Assembly: GCF_000007345.1 (NCBI RefSeq)
Contig: NC_003552.1
Span: 4,154,001-4,218,000, forward strand
Length of the DNA stretch: 64,000 bases
Direction: 5' to 3'
From: Methanosarcina acetivorans C2A
GTDB taxonomy: Archaea; Halobacteriota; Methanosarcinia; Methanosarcinales; Methanosarcinaceae
Shown: piece by piece, positions 25,205-33,241 of the stretch
How positions within the stretch are numbered: the first letter of the stretch is position 1
Layout of the letters: every line of letters starts with the position of its first letter
The notes under the pieces: model-generated
The model's input: the letters and a program-made list of their open reading frames with translations, nothing else
The model's database searches: none
Told to the model about the DNA's origin: nothing
Translations under genes and position numbers: made by a program

Positions 25205-26386
25205 TTATGTCTTCATTTTTCGAGCCAGTTCTCGCCCTATCTCCTCAACTTTCTTTAATTTTTCTCTGCTGGCTCTGCCCTGTACCTGTAGGGTGCCCAC
25301 AATCTCTATTTTAGAAGGAGCCAGGAGTTCGCCTGCCTGCTTCAGTGCACCTCCTCCCCAGCCAAAGGACCCGAGTACAACCCCATACTTTGCCGGGGGG
25401 TTGAGGGCTTTTACCAGGTAAGTGCCGTACAGGGCAAGCGGGTGCATACCTCCGAGGACTGTCGGTGCTCCAAGGACTATAGACCTGGAATCAACCAGTT
25501 CCCTTGCAACATCTCCTATGTCCGAGGCTACAAGGTCATACATCCTGACATCCACTCCTTCTTTTAGCAGGGTTTCTGCAATTGTCCTGATCATCTCCCG
25601 GGTAGACCCCCACATACTCACATAAACAATAAGGGCTTTGTTCTCGGTTTTTCCTTGAGTCCATTTCTCATAAGGGTCCAGGATTCGCTTCGGGTTTTTG
25701 TAAATCGGCCCGTGGCTGGGGGCAATTATTTCTATCCCAAGGTCCTTTATCTTCTCAAGGGCTCTGGCTCCCATTTTCCCAAAGGGCATCATGATTTCCC
25801 CGTAGTAGCGCTTTGCAAGAGAAACTAGCTCTTCGATCTCTTCGTCATAGACTCCCTGGGCTGTATGTGCCCCGAAAAAGTCGCATGAGAAAAGGACTTT
25901 ATCTTCAGGCAGGTATGTAAACATGGTTTCTGGCCAGTGGAGCCAGGGAGCTTCTATGAAACGAAGAGTCTTTCCTCCAAGGTCAAGGCTATCTCCTTCG
26001 GCAACGATTTTGATTCGGGCTTCAGGCAGCTCATGGTAGAGCTTTGCCATCTTTACTCCTTTCTTGGTCGTGACAAACAGGGCCTCTGGAGCTTTTTCAA
26101 GGATAAATCGAATTGCATTGGCGTGGTCCGGTTCTGCATGGTTCATTATCAGGTAATCGAGTTTTTTCAGGTCCGAAACCATGTTGATTTTTGCTTCCAA
26201 TTCCTCTTCAAAACCCGGATTCACGGTATCTATGAGGGCTGTTTTTTTCTCGCCTTTCACGAGATAAGAATTGTAGCTGGTACCCTCTGGCAACGGGATT
26301 AAAGAATCGAAGATCCTGCGGTTCCAATCTTTTGACCCAACTCCGAAAACATTCCTGGCAATCTCCGGGATATTATATATTTCCAT
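25205..26386 (-). CDS. fprA: Flavodiiron protein (F420H2:O2 oxidoreductase type, FprA)
   Basis: 393 residues from ATG 26384-26386, chosen for its SD GGAGG with a 7-nt spacer; an upstream ATG adds 22 residues without SD support. It reduces O2 to water with electrons from F420H2 in methanogens, an oxygen-defence enzyme in the cytosol. The N-terminal metallo-beta-lactamase-like half has diiron ligands H83, E85 and D87 with neighbouring H88 (NHAEPDH), H150 (WLHWPE), D169 (SCDFFG) and H225 (APSHGPIY). The C-terminal flavodoxin half starts at about 250 (ALIVYVSMWGSTREM), with VLGAPTVLGGMHP and GSFGWGGGA forming the FMN site. All ligands of the active family are present. Single gene. Confidence 0.95.
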   Translation of the reverse strand: MEIYNIPEIARNVFGVGSKDWNRRIFDSLIPLPEGTSYNSYLVKGEKKTALIDTVNPGFEEELEAKINMVSDLKKLDYLIMNHAEPDHANAIRFILEKAPEALFVTTKKGVKMAKLYHELPEARIKIVAEGDSLDLGGKTLRFIEAPWLHWPETMFTYLPEDKVLFSCDFFGAHTAQGVYDEEIEELVSLAKRYYGEIMMPFGKMGARALEKIKDLGIEIIAPSHGPIYKNPKRILDPYEKWTQGKTENKALIVYVSMWGSTREMIRTIAETLLKEGVDVRMYDLVASDIGDVARELVDSRSIVLGAPTVLGGMHPLALYGTYLVKALNPPAKYGVVLGSFGWGGGALKQAGELLAPSKIEIVGTLQVQGRASREKLKKVEEIGRELARKMKT

Positions 26387-26819
26387 ACTTTTCCTCCAAC
26401 TCTCTTCTGAATCATTTACTCTCAAAATAAAATGTACCAAAATACGGTACACAGAAATCTTTAACTGTTCCCCACAAGCTCAAAACAGTATTATGGTGTA
26501 GCTATGTTAATTCGATATATTTATTATATTGATTAAATATTTTTGATAAGAACCTCTTTCTATTTTTACCTGTTCGTTCTGTCAGAAAAAAAGGTTAGAA
26601 GGCATAAGCCTATAATGATTTTCAACACGCAGTATTTTTTTTAAAAAATAATAAAATGAAAAACTTTATATAGACAGCAGTAAGTTATCACTTTCCTATT
26701 CAGGCAAAATTTTACATCATCATGCTTGATACGGTAACCATTAAGCCTGAAATTATTCGGTATTGAAATGAGGCTTTGAATACTCGAATATTTCATCAAT
26801 CAACAAAGAAGGGATATTT
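26387..26819 (+). promoter_or_regulatory. Divergent promoter region of fprA and glnA
   Basis: 433 bp with no gene. A TATA box tttatata (26665-26672) would give a glnA leader of roughly 120 nt. A short hairpin word ggcataagcc is at 26602-26611. I looked for the methanogen NrpR operator (GGTA-N6-TACC or GGAA-N6-TTCC) and did not find a clear one. gaaggga before the ATG at 26820 is the likely SD. On the minus strand AT-rich stretches near 26510-26540 can serve fprA. Confidence 0.5.
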
Positions 26820-28340
26820 ATGAAAACATCAAACGTAGAACTGAATCCGAACAAACTGGTACAGTACCTCAATAAGCCAGCAAGCGAGTTCACTAAGGAT
26901 GACATTATAAGGTTCATCAAGGAAAACGGAATTAAGATGCTGAATTTCCGCTATGTTGGTGGCGATGGGAGACTTAAAGCCCTTACCTTCGTGATCAGAG
27001 ATGAAGAGCACCTTGATAACTTACTTTCTGCCGGTGAGAGGGTGGACGGGTCAAGTCTTTTTTCATACATCGAGGCAGACACAAGCGACCTCTATGTGCT
27101 CCCTAAATACAGAACTGCTTTCGTGAATCCTTTTGAGGAAATACCCACTGTGGACATCCTCTGTTCTTACTTCGACAAGGACGGAACCCCCCTCATAAGC
27201 GCTTCAGAAACCATCATGAAGAAGGCTTCCCAGGTCCTGACCGAGAAGACAGGCTATGAACTTCAGGCAATGGGCGAGTTGGAATACTATATCATTGCCA
27301 ACAGTGGGGAAGTCAATATGGGTTTCCCGGCCGTTGACCAGAGGGGGTACCACGAGTCCAATCCCTTTACCAAATACGACCAGCTCAGGAAAGAAGCAAT
27401 GATGTACATCGCCGAAGCTGGCGGAAAAATCAAGTACGGCCACTCTGAAGTAGGGAACTTCACTGATAACAACTACTACTATGAGCAGAACGAAATCGAA
27501 TTCGAAACCGACACCCTTGAAAACAGTGCTGACCGCCTGCTGATTGCAAAGTGGATGCTCAGGATGCTTGCTGACCAGTACGGTGTGGTTATCAGCTTTG
27601 CCCCGAAGATCACTGTCGGAAAAGCAGGAAGCGGACTGCACGTGCACATGAAACTCCTCAAGGACGGAAAGAGTATAATGGTCGAGAACGGCGATATCAG
27701 TGACGCTGCAAAGCGTGCAATGGCCGGACTTCTTGACGTTGCAGCAGGAATCACTGCCTTTGGAAACAGGGTCCCAACATCCTACCTGCGTCTCGTTCCT
27801 CACCAGGAAGCCCCAACTAACATCTGCTGGGGAGACAGGAACCGCTCTGCTCTGATCCGTGTGCCTCTTGGCTGGTTCTCTGACGACTGCAGCAAGATGA
27901 TTGCTCATGTCAACCCCAACTATTGCGAGGATTTCAAGAGCCACAGCTACAAGTCTACCTTTGAATTCCGTGCTGCAGACCCCTCCGCTGACCTTTACCT
28001 CCTCTTTGCAGCCTTTGCTGTAGGTATCCGCCACGGGTTTGAAATGGACAACGCTCTTGAGATTGCAAAGAACCTTTACATCGATGTGAACATCTTCAAG
28101 GACGAACACAAAGACAGACTTGCTCAGCTTGAACACCTCCCAGCTTCATGCTACGAGTCCGCCCAGGCCCTGAAGAAATACAAGGACATCTTCACCCAGT
28201 ACGATGTCTTCACTGAAGGTATGATCGATGACACCGTAAAATACCTTGAAAGTCTTGACGACTACCAGCTCAGTGAGAGACTCTACGGCAAGAATGAAGA
28301 AATCAAGAAACTTGTGGATTCTTACATCCATATTGCCTGA
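26820..28340 (+). CDS. glnA: Glutamine synthetase, divergent (GlnA2-like) type
   Basis: 506 residues, longer than the usual 440-450 of archaeal GlnA. It makes glutamine from glutamate, ammonia and ATP. The beta-grasp N-terminal domain (about 40-135) contains GERVDGSSLFSYIEADTSDL. The catalytic domain shows the metal-binding ELEYYI, GHSEVGNFTD and NEIEFET, the glutamate-site GKAGSGLHVHM, and RLVPHQEAPTNICWGDRNRS. The C-terminal part adds about 60 helical residues (EHLPASCYESAQAL onward). The N-terminal and C-terminal extensions and motif spellings differ from the canonical nitrogen-regulated enzyme, so it is probably the second, GlnA2-like synthetase. No amtB-glnK genes are adjacent. Confidence 0.88.
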   Translation: MKTSNVELNPNKLVQYLNKPASEFTKDDIIRFIKENGIKMLNFRYVGGDGRLKALTFVIRDEEHLDNLLSAGERVDGSSLFSYIEADTSDLYVLPKYRTAFVNPFEEIPTVDILCSYFDKDGTPLISASETIMKKASQVLTEKTGYELQAMGELEYYIIANSGEVNMGFPAVDQRGYHESNPFTKYDQLRKEAMMYIAEAGGKIKYGHSEVGNFTDNNYYYEQNEIEFETDTLENSADRLLIAKWMLRMLADQYGVVISFAPKITVGKAGSGLHVHMKLLKDGKSIMVENGDISDAAKRAMAGLLDVAAGITAFGNRVPTSYLRLVPHQEAPTNICWGDRNRSALIRVPLGWFSDDCSKMIAHVNPNYCEDFKSHSYKSTFEFRAADPSADLYLLFAAFAVGIRHGFEMDNALEIAKNLYIDVNIFKDEHKDRLAQLEHLPASCYESAQALKKYKDIFTQYDVFTEGMIDDTVKYLESLDDYQLSERLYGKNEEIKKLVDSYIHIA

Positions 28341-28392
28341 GTCCGATAGAATTAATTTAAAACAAACCGGTAACTTTATCTCCATAAAAATG

Positions 28393-28423
28393 CAGGGCTC
28401 ATGCTTGCCACGGCAGAGCCCTG
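28393..28423 (+). terminator. Hairpin after glnA
   Basis: A perfect 8-bp stem cagggctc (28393-28400) / gagccctg (28416-28423) with a 15-nt loop, about 50 bases after the glnA stop. A T-rich stretch (ctgttttttgtgatttttt) follows about 20 bases later. It probably marks the glnA mRNA 3' end. Confidence 0.6.
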
Positions 28424-28470
28424 TATAAATCCACATTTCTCCCTGTTTTTTGTGATTTTTTCCGGTACGT

Positions 28471-28530
28471 TGATTGTATTTGAGCTTCTTTCATTTGAGC
28501 CGATTGTATTTGAGTTTCTTCCATTTGAGC
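28471..28530. repeat. 30-bp tandem duplication
   Basis: Two 30-bp units (gattgtatttgag-ttctt-catttgagc), 28471-28500 and 28501-28530, with three differences. Non-coding. Confidence 0.75.
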
Positions 28531-28596
28531 TTTTTCCCGGAACACCTTAAGAGATCAGAGGCTTTTTTTACTTTCAGAAAACGATCACCGGGTTGA

Positions 28597-28676
28597 AAAT
28601 TAAAAGAGAGATAAATTAAAAGAGAGATAAATTAAAAGAGAGATAAATTAAAAGAGAGATAAATTAAAAGAGAAAG
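28597..28676. repeat. 16-bp tandem repeat, five units
   Basis: Five head-to-tail copies of aaattaaaagagagat (the last ends agaaag). It is purine-rich and non-coding, lying in the spacer between glnA and the minus-strand YbjQ-like gene. Confidence 0.9.
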
Positions 28677-28759
28677 ACAAACTTCGATGGTACTGTTAAA
28701 ATAGATTATAAGGCATTAAATCCGAGGAAAAATGACCATTCTTCATCCCCTTTCTTTTA

Positions 28760-29080
28760 TTACCTATTCATTATTTTAACGGCTGTCCCGTATGCAAGTA
28801 TTTCAGCCGCCCCTGCCATTACCATTGAAGTCATGAACCTGACATTTACCACGGCATCGGCCCCCATCTTTTCGGCATCTTCCACCATACGGTTGATTGC
28901 CTTCTCCCGTGCCTCTTCAAGCATCTTGGAGTATTCTGTCAGTTCACCTCCTACGACGCTGCGCAGCCCTGACATGATATCCTTGCCAAGATGCTTGGCC
29001 TGAATGGTACTACCGCGGGCCATTCCAAGGGTTTTTGTGATCTCTTTTCCTGCTATTGTATCCGTGGTTGCGATTATCAT
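28760..29080 (-). CDS. YbjQ-family (UPF0145) protein
   Basis: 106 residues, the full length of the family. Typical stretches are MIIATTDTIAGKEITKTLG, then RGSTIQAKHLGKDI, GGELTEYSKMLEEAREKAI and GADAVVNVRFMTS...ILAYGTAV. YbjQ proteins form small pentamer-like dodecin-fold assemblies with heavy-metal-binding annotation but no settled role. AGGTGA precedes the ATG at SD distance. It lies 8 bp downstream of the small membrane protein gene 29089-29310, so the two form an operon. Confidence 0.9.
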   Translation of the reverse strand: MIIATTDTIAGKEITKTLGMARGSTIQAKHLGKDIMSGLRSVVGGELTEYSKMLEEAREKAINRMVEDAEKMGADAVVNVRFMTSMVMAGAAEILAYGTAVKIMNR

Positions 29081-29088
29081 GTTCTCAC

Positions 29089-29310
29089 CTAGTATCTTCT
29101 TTCAGTTTCCTGATCCTCAACGCTCATTTTTTCCTTTATCAGGGTCAATAAAACCAGTAATATACCTGCTACAATTGCTCCGATTGACACTTTAAGTACC
29201 AGGTTGGATTCCATGGTAAAAATGTTATATAGACCATATCCCAGCAGTAAGACAAAGCCTATGACTGCCAGTCCGGTACCAAGATTTTTAATTGCTGTGC
29301 TACTGTTCAT
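29089..29310 (-). CDS. Small two-helix membrane protein
   Basis: 73 residues: a short polar N-terminus, helix LGTGLAVIGFVLLLGYGLYNI, a short extracytoplasmic loop, helix LVLKVSIGAIVAGILLVLLTLI, and a charged C-terminal tail EKMSVEDQETERRY. It is the first gene of the pair with the YbjQ-like protein (8-bp gap) and could anchor or partner it at the membrane. I do not recognise a named family. Upstream TATA-like ttatataagt on this strand lies near 29370. Confidence 0.75.
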   Translation of the reverse strand: MNSSTAIKNLGTGLAVIGFVLLLGYGLYNIFTMESNLVLKVSIGAIVAGILLVLLTLIKEKMSVEDQETERRY

Positions 29311-29733
29311 AAGAACATCTCTTCAAACAAAATTGGAATTCTTCACAGAAACCGGGTTGCTTGAGATTTTATATAAGTACAGGATACATATCACTTTCTT
29401 TATATTTATAGACATGTTTCATCCGGATAAATTACGCTTTAAGGGCTATGACCTAATAGAGAAACTTTCATGAACCCGAAAAAAGAAGAGAAAAGGAAAT
29501 TTCGAATTTCTTTAATAATGAGACAGGTTAAGGGCTAAATTAATTAACTGAGGTTTTACCATTTTTCTTTAAATTACTTCTTTTTTTAAAATAACAATAA
29601 AAAAAGATGATTTCATCGAAATATTATTTATTGACCTTTAAAATACCATTTCAAATCAAATAATAAGGATTATACCTAATTAAACCTATTTTAAGGTACC
29701 AATCTAAAAATAAACCTTAATAAGGTATAATCC
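29311..29733. other. AT-rich spacer before the dead transposase gene
   Basis: No supported gene. The last 150 bases contain several copies of the words aataaggtataatcc / aataaggattataccta (29661-29733), an imperfect inverted repeat directly before the transposase start. The left end of the IS should lie here, but I could not fix it. Confidence 0.35.
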
Positions 29734-31439
29734 ATGGTAAAAATTGTTGGTAAGGGATATAGGTATTTTTTGCTTCAGTTGAGTGACTTTTTAGAGATTA
29801 CAAAAACAATAGTTGTAAGCTTGAAGAGTGTTGAAGGCAGGAAAAAATATGAAAAGATATTTGGAAGAAAATTCGAAGACAAAAAGGATAATTCAAGAAT
29901 CCTTACCGTTCACATTAACCAGTCAACGCTTGCAAGCTTTATAGGTAATTTTTTTGAAAAAACGATATCAATCACCACTTTCAAGGACCATTTTCTTTTT
30001 AAAAATTCAAAATTTAAAATTATGTTCCTGAAGAGTGATAAAAAGAATAAGAAAAAAGCAGAAAACAGTAGACATTGTGTCATATCTACGTATCAAAGAG
30101 TACTGTCTGATTTCTTTGAGGACATAATAAATGTCCTCAAACGGAAAATTAATGTTCCTTACAAGGTTAAACCTTTAATTGTGAAGAGTAAGGACTATAT
30201 GGAGAATGTTCTTCCTCGGAGTCAAATACTCGCTTTTCAAAATCTTAAAAAATTTAGAGGATATTTGAGGAACATTTTTGAATTAAACCCTTTGCTTGGT
30301 TCTTATTTTAATGACATTCAGGTATCAATGGGGTATAAACCTCAACTTGAAGAATTATCTTTCAATAATATTTTCAAGCTAGTACATCGATTCCATATAT
30401 CCTCAATAAACCATGAATAAAAACAAGTGAACACAAATATTTTCAATTCGTGTTTATTCTTGTCCGCTTGTGGCTTTCTCATAGAAAAAACATTGACCAG
30501 TGCTGATTTCAAAGTCCAATTCTTCCCATAATTTGGAATCGATGTACTAGAGTTATCAAGATGCAAACTTGGATATTCTAATCTTGAATCATTTATCAGA
30601 GATTACAACCAGAACCAAGCTCTAAGGAATGAATTAAAAATCAAAAGCGGAGAAAAGATTACTCTTTCTTCTTATCGACGAAACCTAAAAATAATTTATC
30701 CTTATCTGGACAGATATGCAGAATTACTGATCCAAGAATGTAGAAATCTTAACCTTATTGGTGACAAAATCTGGATTTGGGATCGAAGATTTTTTGAGTG
30801 TAATTGCAGTGGTTTGAAAAATAAAGAGACTGGACAGCTTTCCGATCCAGATGCTGGACATTATGTCAAGAAAACAGGTAAATTTAGTGTATTATCAGGA
30901 ACAGGATACACTGATACATGTATTGTTGATAGTTGGTGGGGTTTACCTGTTTATTGGGATGCAGTAAATGCTAGCAAAAATGACAACACCATATTTCAGG
31001 ATACAATAAATCAATGTATGAAATCAGCAACAGAAAAACCGTTTTTTGTGATCGCTGATGCAGGACCTGATAGTCATCTTTCCAATGAAACCGTAATTGA
31101 GAAAGGGGTTATTCCAGTCATAGCTGCAAGAGCGAATAGTGTTGGAAATATCTTGAAAACAGAAAAGGGGAACCACTTCAGAGCTCAATACGTCCCAAGA
31201 ATTTATCATAAATTGCTTGGAAAATTGTACAATATAAGAACCCCACTGTTGAAAGGAAAAATTCAAACGATGTTGTTGGATACAATAGATCAAAAACACC
31301 AACCAGAGGAAGTGAATGGGCTAAAATCTATGTATCGATAAGCAATATTGCCGCATTACTTACGGCACTTACAGCTTTTAAAGTTGGAAGACATGATCTG
31401 ATAAGAGCACCAGGAGCTTTTAGAAGGTTGAATATCTGA
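29734..31439 (+). pseudogene. DDE transposase gene, split by a MITE and frameshifted
   Basis: Three pieces of one gene. Piece 1 (29734-30378) ends FNNIFK. The 164-bp MITE and its CTAG duplication follow, with a stop at 30418. Removing the MITE plus one CTAG gives the codons CTA GAG TTA and a continuous frame (LELSRCKLGYSNLESFI) through 31300. A one-base shift near 31285-31305 then leads into GSEWAKIYVSISNIAALLTA and ends at 31439. Catalytic-type blocks are IWIWDRRFFECN, FFVIADAGPDSHLS and the SEWAKIY helix. The overall plan suits a DDE transposase of an IS4/IS5-like or unclassified archaeal group. The gene is inactive twice over. Confidence 0.8.
30383..30546 (-). mobile_element. 164-bp MITE, type 2, copy B, inside a transposase gene
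   Basis: Inverted copy of 24087-24250 with two visible substitutions (t/c and a/g). It is flanked by CTAG at 30379-30382 and 30547-30550. Insertion into the transposase reading frame gives an exact record of the event: deletion of 168 bp restores the frame and a plausible protein sequence. Confidence 0.9.
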
Positions 31440-31723
31440 GCAAGTAAAAGCAATTTTTTTAAAAAAAAGGAAGTTTAGTGCTTTTAATTTGATTTTAAAG
31501 CATTAATAGTGAAATTGGCAAAGGCTCAGATAAGTAGTATCTTTTCGTTTTAATGTTTTGGAAAATCACTTTTTTCGTTTGGGTGTGGTCTGTGAGAATC
31601 ACGGCACCCGAATGTCAAAAATGTAAGCAACTTCGGGGTAAAAATAAAAATCGGAATAATTTATCTCTGCGATAATCCACTAAAGATCCATCTTCCGTGC
31701 ATTATTGACTTATTTATGAGCAG
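31440..31723. other. Spacer after the transposase pseudogene
   Basis: No gene. ctttaatttgattttaaagca (31475-31496) partly matches, inverted, the words near 29635-29660, and may include the right end of the dead IS. The rest lies 3' of the minus-strand HEAT-like gene. Confidence 0.3.
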
Positions 31724-32977
31724 TCATAATTTTGTTTTAAGTCCTCTTCCATCAGGGATTTTCTCCCTGGCTTCTTCTTTTTCAGGCTCTTCTAGATAAG
31801 GCACAAGCGAAGAAAGAGCCCGTATCCTCCGAGATTCTGATTTAATCCCGTATGCGATCTCACGGGCTTTTTCCAGAATTTCTTTTTTTCTTGCTTCGTC
31901 CAGATGTGGTATCAGAAATAAAAGGGCCTGTGGCCTCATGTCTTTATCTTTAAGATTGGAAGCTAAATGGATGGTTTCTTCTATGATTTCCTCTTTTCTC
32001 TGCCCATGCAGACAGGGGACGAGAAACGAAAACGCCTGGATCCTCAGAAACTCGGATTGAATTCCGGCTATCATTTCCAAAGCTTTTTCCAGCAGGGCTT
32101 CATTTGTGGTATTGTCCAGATGCGGAACAATCAGGGAAAGGATCTCGAATTTTGCATCATCGTATTGGATATGGGGAGAGAATTCAAAGATCTCTTCAAC
32201 GAGTTTCTCTTTTCCCGGACCCTCCAGGAGAGAAGCAAGCGGAGCAAAGACTCTGGCTCTTTCGGCGTCATCATGAATATTTGAGGTAGAATAAAGGACT
32301 TTTTTTATATACTCTCTCTTTTTTGGACCTTCCAGATAAGGCACAACCAGGGAAAGGGCCCGGGACCTCAGATCCCCATACTGGATTTGACAGGCGAAGT
32401 CAAGGGTTTTTTCCAGAATTTCTTCTTTTTCCGTTCCGCATTCTGACGGTTCTGAATTCCAGGTACTATCAGCACTGATGGTACTGTTAGTATTGACTCC
32501 ACTGCCATCACTGATCTTATTGACACAACTGTTTTTTGCTGTCAATTTTTCAAGAAGTTCGTTAAATTCTTTAAGCACTCTGGCTTTATCATTTGAGTTT
32601 TGAAAAGAAGCTCTGCCCAGACGCTCTTCAGTTGCCAGCTTCTTCACTGCCTCGGTTTCAATAAAAGATGAAATTTCCATTTCAAGATCCGGATTCTTTT
32701 CAAACGATTTCAGGAACTCCTGAACCAGAGCCTGTTTCACTTCCGGATCAGAGGGTGCAATTACCATATCTCCTGCGGCTTCTTTCAACTCTGGCCTGTC
32801 TACAGAACACAGTATTTCCCATAGTTTTTTCTTTACCGCCCAGACCTCGGGTCCTGCTTTTTTGCGAGCTTCTCCAGCTGCTTTTTTGGATCCGATAACC
32901 AGATAGGGAATTACAGGTTCGATAAGATCTACTACTTCCTGTGCCAGTTGACTTTTTATTACATCCTGTTGCCGCAT
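31724..32977 (-). CDS. Helical-repeat (HEAT-like) protein with a distinct N-terminal domain
   Basis: 417 residues, soluble. Residues 1-115 are an alpha-helical module (VVDLIEPVIPYLVIGSKKAA, KKKLWEILCSVDRPELKEAA, then SDPEVKQALVQEFLKSFEKN) of a kind I have seen as the N-terminal module of large bacterial repeat and ATPase proteins; this is a recollection. Residues 185-405 hold about five repeats of 44-47 residues with the pattern IQ-xx-xRx-RALSLVVPYLEGPxKxE-xxEKxLE-A, a HEAT-like solenoid. A Ser/Thr/Asn-rich linker (about 150-180) joins the two. There is no catalytic motif, so it is probably a scaffold or protein-binding subunit. A second, different HEAT protein lies at 35707. Confidence 0.7.
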   Translation of the reverse strand: MRQQDVIKSQLAQEVVDLIEPVIPYLVIGSKKAAGEARKKAGPEVWAVKKKLWEILCSVDRPELKEAAGDMVIAPSDPEVKQALVQEFLKSFEKNPDLEMEISSFIETEAVKKLATEERLGRASFQNSNDKARVLKEFNELLEKLTAKNSCVNKISDGSGVNTNSTISADSTWNSEPSECGTEKEEILEKTLDFACQIQYGDLRSRALSLVVPYLEGPKKREYIKKVLYSTSNIHDDAERARVFAPLASLLEGPGKEKLVEEIFEFSPHIQYDDAKFEILSLIVPHLDNTTNEALLEKALEMIAGIQSEFLRIQAFSFLVPCLHGQRKEEIIEETIHLASNLKDKDMRPQALLFLIPHLDEARKKEILEKAREIAYGIKSESRRIRALSSLVPYLEEPEKEEAREKIPDGRGLKTKL

Positions 32978-33241
32978 TGTTTCGTCCTTCTATTTAGCAA
33001 AATATTATGTTCTCTCTTTATGGGTTTAGTGCCGGAACATAATAAAGGCAAGTTTAACATCCGTACTGGAATTAATATAATAGCAGATAAATATTTTGTC
33101 GGAAGCTTCAGGGAAAACTCAGTATGATCCGTCTATTAATCCGTTTATAAATCCAGATACGAAATAACAAATCGCAAAACAGTCATTTTGCTGATAATAT
33201 ATAAATAAATTTTTGTATGGAGTGTCTGGATATTATAAAGC
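32978..33241 (+). promoter_or_regulatory. Divergent promoter region, HEAT-like gene and serpin gene
   Basis: A TATA box ataatatataaat (33194-33206) lies about 40 bases before the serpin ATG, so the serpin mRNA should have a leader of only about 10 nt or none. No operator was recognised. Confidence 0.5.

Noticed and set aside
26600-26819. NrpR nitrogen operator upstream of glnA
   Set aside because: Searched by eye for GGTA-N6-TACC and GGAA-N6-TTCC; cggtaaccattaagcc near 26731 matches only half a site.
27204-28136. 310-codon minus-strand frame inside the glutamine synthetase gene
   Set aside because: Antisense shadow of a conserved gene; composition explained by the codon bias of the real frame. 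The same applies to long antisense frames in ilvD (16365-16829), ppsA (59843-60664) and the CDF gene (1894-2418).
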